A program made the translations under genes and the position numbers. Below the pieces are notes generated by a model. That model worked only from the letters and a program-made list of their open reading frames with translations. It was not told where the DNA came from and searched no databases. Below, piece by piece: positions 8,079-16,574 of a stretch of 64,000 bases of DNA. The first letter of the stretch is position 1. Each line of letters starts with the position of its first letter. Origin of the DNA: UBA1765 sp045615885 (GTDB lineage Bacteria; Fibrobacterota; Fibrobacteria; Fibrobacterales; Fibrobacteraceae); the NCBI GenBank assembly GCA_045615885.1, contig JAZLFR010000031.1, forward strand, positions 22,064 through 86,063, read 5' to 3'.

Positions 8079-9146
8079 ATGAAAGAAAAAGCACAAAAAC
8101 TTATTGAAAAGTACGAAGAATTGGAATCTGAACTCGGCAATCCGGATGTTCTTTCCGATCAAGCTCGCTACAACAAAATCCACAAGCAGTACAAGGGTAT
8201 CGAAAAGGCCGTCTTAAAGGCCAAGGAATACCTGCAGATGCTTGCCGACCAAGAAGAATACAAGATTGCCCTGGACGATTCCGACCCGGAAATGGTTTCC
8301 ATGGCAAAAGAAGAGCTTTCCCGCATAGAAAAGGAGCTCCCGCCGCTTACTGATGAACTCCAGATTTTGATGGTTCCGAAAGACCCTTGGGATTTCCGCA
8401 ATGCAACGCTCGAAATCCGAGGCGGCACCGGCGGCGACGAATCTGCACTCTTTGCAGGCGACCTTTTCCGCATGTACCGTGGCTACTGCGACAAGATGGG
8501 CTGGAAGATGACCGTCCAGGACGCAAGCGAAGGCACTGTCGGCGGCTACAAGGAAATCCGCGTGTTCATCGAAGGCGACAGCGTCTATGGCACACTCAAG
8601 TTTGAAAGCGGCGTTCATCGCGTGCAGCGCGTTCCAGAAACAGAAACACAGGGCCGCGTCCACACCTCCGCAGCGACAGTCGCCATTCTCCCGGAAGCAG
8701 AAGAAGTCGATGTTGAAATTCGTGAAGCGGACATTCACATGGATACCTACCGTTCCAGCGGCGCTGGCGGCCAGTACATCAACAAGACAGACTCTGCAGT
8801 GCGCTTGACCCACATTCCGACCGGCGTCGTCGTGAGCTGCCAGACAGAACGTTCCCAGCTGCAAAACCGTTTGCACGCCATGGAAATGCTCCGTTCCAAG
8901 ATCTTGGACGAAGTGATTGCCAAAAAAGAACGCGAAGAAGCGGCAAGCCGCAAGGCCCTCGTGGGTACAGGTGACCGCTCTGCTAAAATTCGTACTTACA
9001 ACTACCCGCAGAACCGCGTAACGGACCACCGCATAGGCCTTACGCTCTACAGTCTCGATTCCGTTGTAACAGGCGACCTGCAGGAACTCATCAACGGCCT
9101 CCAGATGGCAAACGCTCAGGAAAAGCTCGGCAAGTTCAGCGCATAA
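8079..9146 (+). CDS. prfA: Peptide chain release factor 1
   Basis: Recognises UAA and UAG stop codons and triggers peptide release. The GGQ catalytic motif is at residues 230-232 (RSSGAGGQYINKTDSAV). The stop-codon-reading tripeptide is PET in RVPETETQGRVHTSA, matching the RF1 PxT rule rather than the RF2 SPF. Length 355 is normal, and there is no RF2-style programmed frameshift. prmC, whose product methylates the GGQ glutamine, follows after 20 bp. Confidence 0.97.
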   Translation: MKEKAQKLIEKYEELESELGNPDVLSDQARYNKIHKQYKGIEKAVLKAKEYLQMLADQEEYKIALDDSDPEMVSMAKEELSRIEKELPPLTDELQILMVPKDPWDFRNATLEIRGGTGGDESALFAGDLFRMYRGYCDKMGWKMTVQDASEGTVGGYKEIRVFIEGDSVYGTLKFESGVHRVQRVPETETQGRVHTSAATVAILPEAEEVDVEIREADIHMDTYRSSGAGGQYINKTDSAVRLTHIPTGVVVSCQTERSQLQNRLHAMEMLRSKILDEVIAKKEREEAASRKALVGTGDRSAKIRTYNYPQNRVTDHRIGLTLYSLDSVVTGDLQELINGLQMANAQEKLGKFSA

Positions 9147-9166
9147 CCGGGGCACAAGGACAGCAG

Positions 9167-10027
9167 ATGGATACCGTTCTCGAAATTCTCAACAAGACCA
9201 CGACCTTCTTCAAGGCCAAGGGCGTACCGAACCCGAAGCTTGACGCACAGTACATTTTGGCCCACGGGCTCAAAATGAAGCGCATGGATCTGTACCTGAA
9301 TTTCGACAGGCCGCTCACCGCGGCAGAGCTCGATTTGCTCCGCCCGATGGTTGCACGCCGCGCAAAGCGCGAACCGCTCCAGCACATTGTCGGGAGCACA
9401 AGCTTCCGCGGTCACGAAATCATCTGCGACGCCCGCGCACTTATCCCGCGCCCCGAAACGGAATCCATTGTCGACTTGCTCAATGAGCGCCTGAAAGGCG
9501 TAGAAAACCCGCGCGTAGCTGACATTGGCACTGGCACGGGCGCCATCGCGATTTCCGTTGCTAAGGAAATTGCCGGGGCAAAGGTTTTTGCAGGCGACAT
9601 TTCGGCAGACGCACTTGCACTTGCAAAAGAAAACGCCAAAGAAAACGAACTTGAAGGGAGCGAAAGCCTCCAGTTCTTTGAAGGCAGCCTTCTTCAATCC
9701 CTGCCGGCAGAAGCGTTCCCGTTGCACGGCCTGGTTTCCAACCCGCCATACATCCCGGACGCAGACAAGGAAGCCTTGCAGCCGGAAGTCAAGTACGACC
9801 CGGAAACCGCCTTGTTCGGCGGCGCCGACGGCCTGGACCTCGTTCGCGAACTTTTAAAGCAGGCAGAGGGCAAGCTTTTGCCGGGCGCACCGGTGCTCAT
9901 CGAAATTGCAAGCGGCCAAGAGACCACGCTTGAAAACGAAGCCAAGGACTTGCAGACCCTGGAATGGGTCACAAGCCACAAAGACTACTTTGGAAACGTG
10001 CGCTTTGTAGAATACAGGGCTAAGTAG
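9167..10027 (+). CDS. prmC: Release factor glutamine N5-methyltransferase
   Basis: SAM-dependent enzyme that methylates the GGQ glutamine of RF1 and RF2. It has the helical N-terminal substrate-binding domain (about residues 1-80), the LIPRPETE motif, the SAM-binding DIGTGTGAIAIS and the catalytic NPPY in VSNPPYIPDADK. Length 286 is typical. Adjacent to its substrate gene prfA in the widespread prfA-prmC order. Its stop overlaps the convergent small gene by 8 bp. Confidence 0.96.
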   Translation: MDTVLEILNKTTTFFKAKGVPNPKLDAQYILAHGLKMKRMDLYLNFDRPLTAAELDLLRPMVARRAKREPLQHIVGSTSFRGHEIICDARALIPRPETESIVDLLNERLKGVENPRVADIGTGTGAIAISVAKEIAGAKVFAGDISADALALAKENAKENELEGSESLQFFEGSLLQSLPAEAFPLHGLVSNPPYIPDADKEALQPEVKYDPETALFGGADGLDLVRELLKQAEGKLLPGAPVLIEIASGQETTLENEAKDLQTLEWVTSHKDYFGNVRFVEYRAK

Positions 10028-10214
10028 GAACGACCCCCAAGGCACTCAGTACGAATGTTTCGCTTTCGCCAGCACGGTAGAATTTACGAAGCATTGCATC
10101 GTCATCTTCACCAAACAAGCCAAAACCTGCGATTACCATCTGGTCTTCAATGCGCTGCTTAAAGGCTTGAAAACCATCTCTATAAGAATTAGTGAAATTA
10201 TAGTTAGTGTTCAT
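10020..10214 (-). CDS. Small hypothetical protein (64 aa)
   Basis: The start is placed at the ATG at 10214 (MNTNYNFTNSY...) because the upstream stretch is low in coding character and carries a repeated 15-mer that looks regulatory. The product is soluble and mixed-charge, with EDDDAMLRKFYRAGESETF near the end. No known domain and no clear Shine-Dalgarno. It overlaps the prmC 3' end by 8 bp in the opposite direction. Moderate doubt remains that it is expressed. Confidence 0.5.
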   Translation of the reverse strand: MNTNYNFTNSYRDGFQAFKQRIEDQMVIAGFGLFGEDDDAMLRKFYRAGESETFVLSALGVVPT

Positions 10215-10238
10215 GTGTACATATATAGAAACCGTATA

Positions 10239-10253
10239 TGACACAAAATGACA
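10239..10253. repeat. 15-mer TGACACAAAATGACA, copy 1
   Basis: An exact 15-base match to 39793-39807. Here it lies 25-39 bp upstream of the small gene starting at 10214. Read on the minus strand it is TGTCA-N5-TGTCA, a direct half-site arrangement that could be an operator or part of a promoter. Confidence 0.4.
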
Positions 10254-10277
10254 CTTGGAGCTTTTCCCCAAAAAAAT

Positions 10278-10742
10278 TTATTCTATGACTTCGGCAGTGA
10301 CCATGGCATGGCCCACCTTGTCGAGGCCAATCTTTTTACCGGCGGCGGCGCTCAAATCAAGAATGCGCCCCTTTGCATACGGGCCACGGTCATTCACGCG
10401 CACAACCACACTTTCGCCTGTGTCATCGCGCGTCACGCGGAGCATTGTATTGAACGGAAGCGACTTGTGGGCACAGGTCATTTCACTCGGGTCAAACGTT
10501 TCACCGTTTGCGGTCAAGTTGCCTTCGAGTCCCGGACCATAGTAGCTTGCCTCGCCATGCAACACTTCGCCAACGGTCGCCGTAGACTTTTTCGAAGAAG
10601 CGTCTTTCTTTACATTGTCAGCTGTGGCCTTGATTCCCTTGCCGCCTGGGTAGCCACCCAGGTCACGGTCATAACCGTGACGCACCGGCATGGTGCATGC
10701 GGCAAACAAAACGCAAATCAATGCCAAAACAAGTTTCGCCAT
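10278..10742 (-). CDS. rlpA: RlpA-like septal ring lipoprotein
   Basis: The start is taken at the ATG at 10742, giving a signal peptide with lipobox FAAC (Cys16); the upstream in-frame extension lies inside the preceding gene. The mature part is a double-psi beta-barrel: GEASYYGPGLEGNLTANGE, CAHKSLPFNTMLRV and VVRVNDRGPYAKGRILDLS are the RlpA hallmarks. Some RlpA proteins are lytic transglycosylases acting on denuded peptidoglycan; no SPOR domain is present in these 154 residues. It starts 4 bp after the TPR lipoprotein gene, so the two form an operon. Confidence 0.92.
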   Translation of the reverse strand: MAKLVLALICVLFAACTMPVRHGYDRDLGGYPGGKGIKATADNVKKDASSKKSTATVGEVLHGEASYYGPGLEGNLTANGETFDPSEMTCAHKSLPFNTMLRVTRDDTGESVVVRVNDRGPYAKGRILDLSAAAGKKIGLDKVGHAMVTAEVIE

Positions 10743-10746
10743 AGAA

Positions 10747-12657
10747 CTATTCAAAGTCATACATGCTGTTGTATGAATTTTCCAAAACTTCGTCTTCACG
10801 TGCCTTCACTTCTTCACGCTTTTCTTCCTGCTTCTGAAGGCTATATTCTTCGTAATAATCTTTTGAAAGCTCCTTGGCTCGTTCTTCATTCTGCGAAACC
10901 CTTTTACGGAGTCTTTCCAATTCATCATCAGAAATGGAAAGCTTGCCAGACAGCAATTTTATTGCCTGCTGCCCCCATTTTGTACGAGGGTATTCTTCCC
11001 GGAGAATCTTGTAACGGCCAGCAGCGAGAGCAACGCTATCGGGATCGATTATGGAATAAAGCACTGCAGTCATATAGAGAGCTTGAATCCCCGCTTCGGT
11101 TCCTTTAAATTCGACATAGACGCTGTCATAGGCGTTCAGTGCCCTGGTATAGGCCGTATCGATTTCTTCAATGGCTTCTGGAGGCAAGCTCTGCGCCGCA
11201 AGCCACAGGCTTTCTGCTTCAAGGAAGCGTTCATGGGCAACATCTTCACGAGTCTTCAATGTTACGCGCTGGCCCATATTCGCCTGGGCCTGTTTTGCAT
11301 AATCCGTTTCGGGGAAGCGTTCTATCAATTCGTTATAATACTCTTCTGCAGTTTCTGGATCATGCATGAATTCGTCATAAATAAAGGCCCGGGCATACAT
11401 GGCTCGCAAAATGCGCAGGGAGTCTTCCGGCGACGTTTCTATGATGTTGTTCAACCTGGTTATAGCACTATCCACCTCGGAAAGCTTGAACAGGAACAGT
11501 TCCGCAATCTGGAATTCATTGTCAAAGAACGGTTTTTCTTTGCGCTGCAGGGAATCCATGTCATCATTGTTGCCTTGCAAAATCAGCAAGCGTTTTAACG
11601 CATCGTATTTATCCTGGCAGTCGCGCCCCCACTGGCTAGAGGGGCGTGCGGTATAGCCGCTATCGAAATAGTCCAGAGCGAGCGTGTAAACCTTGGTATC
11701 AACCTGCTCATGAGTTCCCAGTCTGTAATAAGCCCTTGCCGCAGACTCCGTCTTCGGGAAATCTTCCGTAATTTTATGGAACACGGCAGAACCTTCGGCA
11801 AATTTCTTAGCTTCGTAAAGCAGTTCGCCATGACGGGCAAGAGCTTCCTTGAAATGTTGTTCAAAATCCGGATTCTTTGCAATCTCAAGATATTCCGCCG
11901 CAGCCGGTTCAAACTGTTCCAAATGAGCCAGGCATTCAGCAGCCTGCGTCTTTGCAGTGTAGCGGTCACGCAATACAAGGGAATCCACTTCTTTTGCAAT
12001 GTAGTGTTCGCGGGCCTTGTCATAGTTTTCCTTGCCGTAATAAAGCGTTGCAAGCCTAAAATGCGCCTTGCCCCGCATGAACGGAGTTCCGGCAGTGTCG
12101 GCAAGCAAGGCTTCCAGGGCGGCAATCGCCTGGCCCGGGTCTTCCGACTGTTCTTCGACAAGGGAAAGCAGGTTCAGACCCTGGTAGTAATACGGATGCT
12201 TTTTACCTGCAGAAATTATCGGTTCCAGGGCAAAACGGGCAATGTTGTATTCCTGATTTTTGTACAGGCAGTAAGCGCGCTGGTATTCCACGGTCGGCAT
12301 GGAATCATGGTCTGCAAAATAGCGTTCAAATTCATCATACTTGACAACCGCCTTGCTGCATTCCCCCTTGTGGCGGTACGATTCCGCAATCAAAAATACG
12401 GCCTGGGCAGTACGTTTTTTATTATCGGGAAAGCGTTCCAAGACATGGGAGCCCTTTTCGATAACCTTGTCGTATTTTTCAGCCTCTTCGCCAGAGGGCT
12501 TTTCGTCTTCGTTGCCGGTGGAATCAACGCGGGCAGTGCGCAATTCTTCCGCCTCTTCGTACTTGCGCTCTGCATTGAACATGTGGTTCAAATAGGCGCA
12601 ACAGGTGCACCCTTCAAACAGCAACGCAACAGCAATCAATACGAGCAAGCGAATCAT
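10747..12657 (-). CDS. Large TPR-repeat lipoprotein
   Basis: A 636-residue lipoprotein: short signal peptide with lipobox FEGC (Cys17), then almost continuous TPR-like helical pairs (for example ALARHGELLYEAKKFAEGSA and DPETAEEYYNELIERFP) and a charged C-terminal coil. This resembles enlarged BamD/YbgF-type scaffold proteins facing the periplasm. The exact role is not assignable. It sits directly upstream of rlpA, which suggests a place in cell-wall or division-site assembly. Confidence 0.85.
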   Translation of the reverse strand: MIRLLVLIAVALLFEGCTCCAYLNHMFNAERKYEEAEELRTARVDSTGNEDEKPSGEEAEKYDKVIEKGSHVLERFPDNKKRTAQAVFLIAESYRHKGECSKAVVKYDEFERYFADHDSMPTVEYQRAYCLYKNQEYNIARFALEPIISAGKKHPYYYQGLNLLSLVEEQSEDPGQAIAALEALLADTAGTPFMRGKAHFRLATLYYGKENYDKAREHYIAKEVDSLVLRDRYTAKTQAAECLAHLEQFEPAAAEYLEIAKNPDFEQHFKEALARHGELLYEAKKFAEGSAVFHKITEDFPKTESAARAYYRLGTHEQVDTKVYTLALDYFDSGYTARPSSQWGRDCQDKYDALKRLLILQGNNDDMDSLQRKEKPFFDNEFQIAELFLFKLSEVDSAITRLNNIIETSPEDSLRILRAMYARAFIYDEFMHDPETAEEYYNELIERFPETDYAKQAQANMGQRVTLKTREDVAHERFLEAESLWLAAQSLPPEAIEEIDTAYTRALNAYDSVYVEFKGTEAGIQALYMTAVLYSIIDPDSVALAAGRYKILREEYPRTKWGQQAIKLLSGKLSISDDELERLRKRVSQNEERAKELSKDYYEEYSLQKQEEKREEVKAREDEVLENSYNSMYDFE

Positions 12658-12698
12658 AGCGGGAGTAAGATAGAATTTTAGCAGGCGCTAGATTAGCA

Positions 12699-13274
12699 CT
12701 ACTTCAGCTTCTTGCCGTCTTTAAAGGCATTTCCGACAACGCCACCGAGCAAACGGTAGGTATTGCCGATGCCGTCAAAGCAAATGAGCTCCATTTTATC
12801 AAGATCCGGGTTGCCCTTGGCATCCAGACAGGCTTCGTCGCAACGGATATTCACGATGTCTGCGACCAGGTTGCAGCCACCACCGACCTCGTCTTCGCCG
12901 ATCTTTTCCTTGACCCTGCATTCGATGGTCATCGGGAAGTTCGTAAAAACAGGAGCATTTACGAATTCAGATTTCTCGACGGTAAAGCCTGCCTTTTCAA
13001 CCTTGTTTGGCTCCTTGTCGCCAGAAACGAGGCCCACATAATCGGCGCAGGCGACATTCTTCCTGTCGGCAAGCGCCACTGTAAATTCGTCGTTTGCGAC
13101 CAGGTTTGCCGTAGTCGCGTGCTTGCCAAGCGAAATGCAGATCTGTTCATAGTCCCACTGGCCGACCCAGGCCGCGGTCATGGCATTCGCCTTGCCGTTT
13201 TTGTCGTATGTTCCAATCACTGCGACAGGCATCGGCTGGAGCCAAGCCTTTTTACCAAAATTTTTGTGAGCCAT
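12699..13274 (-). CDS. Flavin reductase-like FMN-binding protein
   Basis: A 191-residue flavin-reductase-like split-barrel protein of the flavoredoxin type: PMPVAVIGTYDKNGKANAMT at the start, then ISLGKHATTANLVANDEFTV, the regions that contact FMN in this family. Probably a cytoplasmic FMN-binding oxidoreductase; the electron donor and acceptor are unknown. It stands alone, divergent from the NhaC gene. Confidence 0.88.
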   Translation of the reverse strand: MAHKNFGKKAWLQPMPVAVIGTYDKNGKANAMTAAWVGQWDYEQICISLGKHATTANLVANDEFTVALADRKNVACADYVGLVSGDKEPNKVEKAGFTVEKSEFVNAPVFTNFPMTIECRVKEKIGEDEVGGGCNLVADIVNIRCDEACLDAKGNPDLDKMELICFDGIGNTYRLLGGVVGNAFKDGKKLK

Positions 13275-13403
13275 GCAAGCCTCTTACTTAATGAAATTTG
13301 TCAGCCTCCTTGCAATTGCAGTCAAAGCGACATTTGCTTCGCCTCTTTGAACGTGCTTTCCTTGTGCAAAAAAGCCTTCATTGAACATTCTCTGTTTTTT
13401 ATG

Positions 13404-13430
13404 GAAAATACATTTTTCAAAGGATATAAA
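13404..13430. repeat. Intergenic motif GAAAATACATTTTT...GATATAAA, copy 1
   Basis: Shares its two conserved halves (GAAAATACATTTTT and AAAG(G)ATATAAA) with 17657-17685, with a small spacing difference. It lies in the 240-bp divergent spacer between the flavin reductase and the NhaC antiporter. It might be a promoter: TGGAAA, 16 bp, ATATAA on the plus strand toward the antiporter. Confidence 0.35.
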
Positions 13431-13514
13431 ATAGTCTTTTCTATATTTTGCGCACAATTTCGACAAGACCGACATTCCAAATTGATTTTTTGAGATCGTC
13501 ACAAGCAGTTCAAC

Positions 13515-14861
13515 ATGGAATTCATAGCCTTTGGCACATTTGCAGCAATCCTTATGACGGGCATCATTGCAGGCGTTCCGCTATGGATTTCGCTGTTGCT
13601 TGGTTTGGTGGTGTTCTTGACCTACGGCAAGCTTCGCGGCTTTGCATTGCGCAAACTTTTGAAGATGTCGGCCCACAGCATGCTTACGGCAAAAAACATC
13701 GCCATCGTAATGCTTTTGATCGGAGCGCTTTCTGCGCTGTGGCGCTCCTGCGGCACTATCGCCTACATAGTTTCCTGGAGTCTGAACTTCATTGAGCCCG
13801 CGTTCTTTTTGCCTGCAGTCTTTGTGCTGAACACATTGATGTCGGTACTGACGGGCACTTCCTTCGGCACGGTGGCCACCATGGGAATCATCTCCATGAG
13901 CATAGGCAGCACCCTGGGCATGGAACCGGTATATACCGCCGGTGCTGTGCTTTCGGGGGCATACTTCGGAGACCGCTGTTCGCCAATTTCTACCAGCGCG
14001 ATTTTCGTTGCCGAAGTGACAAAGACGAAACTTTACAGTAACATAGCCATTATGTGCAAGACCTGCATTGCGGCCTTCCTGTTGAGCCTTGGATTGTATT
14101 TTGCGCTAAGTAATTTCGGCAGCACAAACTTTGCAAATGACGGGCGCGCAGCCCTTGCCACTGCACAGCAGCTTTTTGCAACACACTTCAACATGAGTTG
14201 GGCATTATTGCTACCGGCCTTCGGCATCATCGTACTTTCGGTGCTTCGAGTCGATGTAAAAATCAACATGGCGGTAAGCATTGTCTTGGCAGGAACCTTG
14301 AACTGCTTTCTGCAAGGCGCAGATGCTACAGAAACTCTGAAAACATCGTTCTTCGGTTTTGAAAGTAGCGACGCTGCCATAAGCACCATGCTGAATGGAG
14401 GAGGCATGTTCGGCATGATAAAGTTGACCGTGGTGGTGTGCATAGCCCTTTGCTATGCAGGAATATTCCGTGGCACAGACATGCTTTCCCGCGTGACCTA
14501 TTCATTGGAGCGCCTGGCGCAAAGGACCTCGCCATTTACAAGCCTGCTTGTGACGTCCGTCGTCACCAACATGCTAGCCTGCAACCAGACCCTTTCCATT
14601 ACGCTTACAAGCGAACTTTGCCAAGGTTTTGTGGTAAACAGAAACGGAGAACCTGACAGAAGCCGTTTGGCTCAGTTCATAGAAAATTCCTGCATCACCA
14701 TAGCTCCCATGATACCATGGTCCATTGCAAGCATCATACCTATCGGCATGCTGCAAGCAGGCACAAAGCCAATTCTATTCGCTTTTTACCTCTACCTAGT
14801 TCCCTTGACGCAGTTGGCAGCAGATTGGGTCTGTTGCACAAAAATCAGGAACAGAAAATAG
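13515..14861 (+). CDS. Na+/H+ antiporter, NhaC family
   Basis: A 448-residue polytopic membrane protein with about 10-12 hydrophobic segments. The NhaC/ArsB-superfamily signature SGAYFGDRCSPISTSAIF is present, as is the GTSFGTVATMGIISMSIG segment. Such carriers exchange Na+ (or organic solutes, in malate-lactate relatives) for protons. It stands alone with a 240-bp upstream spacer. The substrate is not fixed by sequence. Confidence 0.88.
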   Translation: MEFIAFGTFAAILMTGIIAGVPLWISLLLGLVVFLTYGKLRGFALRKLLKMSAHSMLTAKNIAIVMLLIGALSALWRSCGTIAYIVSWSLNFIEPAFFLPAVFVLNTLMSVLTGTSFGTVATMGIISMSIGSTLGMEPVYTAGAVLSGAYFGDRCSPISTSAIFVAEVTKTKLYSNIAIMCKTCIAAFLLSLGLYFALSNFGSTNFANDGRAALATAQQLFATHFNMSWALLLPAFGIIVLSVLRVDVKINMAVSIVLAGTLNCFLQGADATETLKTSFFGFESSDAAISTMLNGGGMFGMIKLTVVVCIALCYAGIFRGTDMLSRVTYSLERLAQRTSPFTSLLVTSVVTNMLACNQTLSITLTSELCQGFVVNRNGEPDRSRLAQFIENSCITIAPMIPWSIASIIPIGMLQAGTKPILFAFYLYLVPLTQLAADWVCCTKIRNRK

Positions 14862-14889
14862 ATACGAAATCGAGTTCTAGACGTCTTTT

Positions 14890-15654
14890 CTACTTGCAGC
14901 TAAAGCCCTGGAGCTCGAGCGCAGCCTTCACATCTTCAAATGTTGAAATGCGCTTCATGTCCATAGCCTTGATGAAGTCGCTTTCGTTTGCAGTGTGCAT
15001 TCTAAGGCCAGCCACGGTCGGAGTAACTTCGCCCTTGCCACTTGCGGCAAAGCGACGCATGAGTTCTACCCTGCGGTCCTGAAGTTCCGGCGGAAGGAAC
15101 ACGTCGGTAACAATGTCGATGTCCTTGATTTCGTTGCCCGAGAATGCAAAAGAAATAGTCACATGGTTCTTGAGGCCGCCAAATTCGCTGTTCACTCCGC
15201 AAGTCATTTTCTTTTCGCCCTTGGCATTTTTTGCAGGCTTCTTGGTTTCTGCAATCTTCTGGATATTGAAAGGCTTGAGCAGGCGATCTTCATTAGCACC
15301 ACCAACGATAACATCTACAACCTGACGGTTCTTGATCAGATAGAAAGTCGGAAATGCGCGAATGTTGAACTGCTGCATCACTCCTGCAACATCGGCATCG
15401 TCGGCATTCACGGAACCGACCTTGAGATCCTTGTAATTTTTTGCAAGGCCAATGATTGTCGGAATCATGGCAAGGCAGGGCGGGCAGCTAGGCGAAGAAA
15501 ATTCAAGAATCACAGCCTTGTCTGTATTCAAAATTTCTTTTTCAAAATTATTATCGTTGATCTTTACGATTGCACCTTCAGCAAATGCGCAAGTGAACGC
15601 ACCGACCATTGCAATGCACATCACTACTTTGGCAAAGAAATTCTTCTTAAACAT
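14890..15654 (-). CDS. Exported thioredoxin-fold protein with extra C-terminal domain
   Basis: The start is the ATG at 15654 because GGAG lies 7 nt upstream; a TTG two codons earlier is too close to that site. Signal peptide ending AFA, then a thioredoxin domain (about residues 28-130) with active site CPPC at 57-60, in place of WCGPC, and the cis-Pro loop AFPTFYL. A Lys-rich linker leads to a domain of about 100 residues that I do not recognise, with two cysteines (MTCGVNSE, GFSCK end). Probably a periplasmic thiol oxidoreductase. Divergent from the exported nitroreductase (128 bp). Confidence 0.82.
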   Translation of the reverse strand: MFKKNFFAKVVMCIAMVGAFTCAFAEGAIVKINDNNFEKEILNTDKAVILEFSSPSCPPCLAMIPTIIGLAKNYKDLKVGSVNADDADVAGVMQQFNIRAFPTFYLIKNRQVVDVIVGGANEDRLLKPFNIQKIAETKKPAKNAKGEKKMTCGVNSEFGGLKNHVTISFAFSGNEIKDIDIVTDVFLPPELQDRRVELMRRFAASGKGEVTPTVAGLRMHTANESDFIKAMDMKRISTFEDVKAALELQGFSCK

Positions 15655-15782
15655 TCGCAAACTCCATTTTTCAATTCTGCCTGCAAAAATAAAAATTAAA
15701 TCAACAATTATCCTACTACTTTTTACTTACGCAACGGCAATTATATAAATTTAGGCAGATCAGTTTTCGCAAAGGAGTTTTT

Positions 15783-16403
15783 ATGAAATTCAAATTTTTG
15801 GCAGTTCTCGCCCTCTCAATTCCTATGTTTGCCTTTGCCGCAGACGCTATCAAGTTTGACGCCCCGCCAACCAAGTTGAACAAAGACGTGATGCAGGCAT
15901 TCAGCACGCGCAAATCGGCAAAAAGCTTTACAGAAAAAGTTGTTCCGCAAAAAGAAATCGGCAACATATTGTGGGCTGCAAACGGAATCAATCGCCCAGA
16001 AAGCGGCGACCGCACGGCACCATCAGCACTCAACCAGCAAGAAGTTAGTTTATACGTATTCGACCAGCAGAATGTTTACCTTTACGACCACAAGGCTCAC
16101 GCAATGAACCTGGTTGTAAAAGGCGACCATCGAGCACTCTTTACAGAACGCATGAAGACTCCGGTCATCATCTTGCTCGTGAGCGATGTTTCCAAATTCT
16201 CGTATGGCAGCGCAGAAGACCAACGCATGACAGGAGCAATGGACGCAGGCATTGTTTCGCAGAACATCAGCATCTACTGCGCAGGCGCGGGCATCGACAC
16301 GCGCGTTCGCGCCAGCATGGACAAGGCAGGCCTGCAAAAATTGCTCAAGCTGAACGAAAAGCAAATTCCGATGCTAAATCACGCCGTAGGCTACGAAAAA
16401 TAA
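15783..16403 (+). CDS. Exported nitroreductase-family protein
   Basis: A 206-residue protein with signal peptide (MKFKFLAVLALSIPMFAFA) followed by a SagB-like nitroreductase fold: STRKSAKSFTEKVVPQKEI, ILWAANGINR, TAPSALNQQEV (FMN contacts), and the C-terminal MLNHAVGYEK. FMN-dependent oxidoreductases of this type are usually cytoplasmic, so export is notable but has close parallels in anaerobes. Substrate unknown. It is divergent from a periplasmic thiol-redox protein, hinting at a shared envelope redox function (inference). Confidence 0.85.
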   Translation: MKFKFLAVLALSIPMFAFAADAIKFDAPPTKLNKDVMQAFSTRKSAKSFTEKVVPQKEIGNILWAANGINRPESGDRTAPSALNQQEVSLYVFDQQNVYLYDHKAHAMNLVVKGDHRALFTERMKTPVIILLVSDVSKFSYGSAEDQRMTGAMDAGIVSQNISIYCAGAGIDTRVRASMDKAGLQKLLKLNEKQIPMLNHAVGYEK

Positions 16404-16560
16404 TTTCCTGAAGGTTCTTCCCCATCACATTTCGCAGGTCATCTTCAGAAATCACCTTGCCCGTATTGTTCTTCAGGAACACCTGATTCCATATCAGCGT
16501 CAAGGGAGCGACAGTATCCCAGAGGGTTCCATCAAGATCAAAAATTACGGCTTTAAGCAT
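16345..16560 (-). pseudogene. Truncated HAD-superfamily hydrolase remnant
   Basis: The frame opens with a perfect HAD motif I (AVIFDLDGTLWDT, nucleophile Asp8) and runs as plausible HAD sequence to about residue 55 (near 16396). It then continues only as the antisense of the nitroreductase 3' end and stops after 71 codons. HAD phosphatases need about 200 residues, including motifs II-IV, none of which are present. The nitroreductase C-terminus looks intact, so the HAD gene is the one that was cut, probably by a deletion bringing the two together. Confidence 0.7.
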
Positions 16561-16574
16561 GGGCGCAAATTTAA

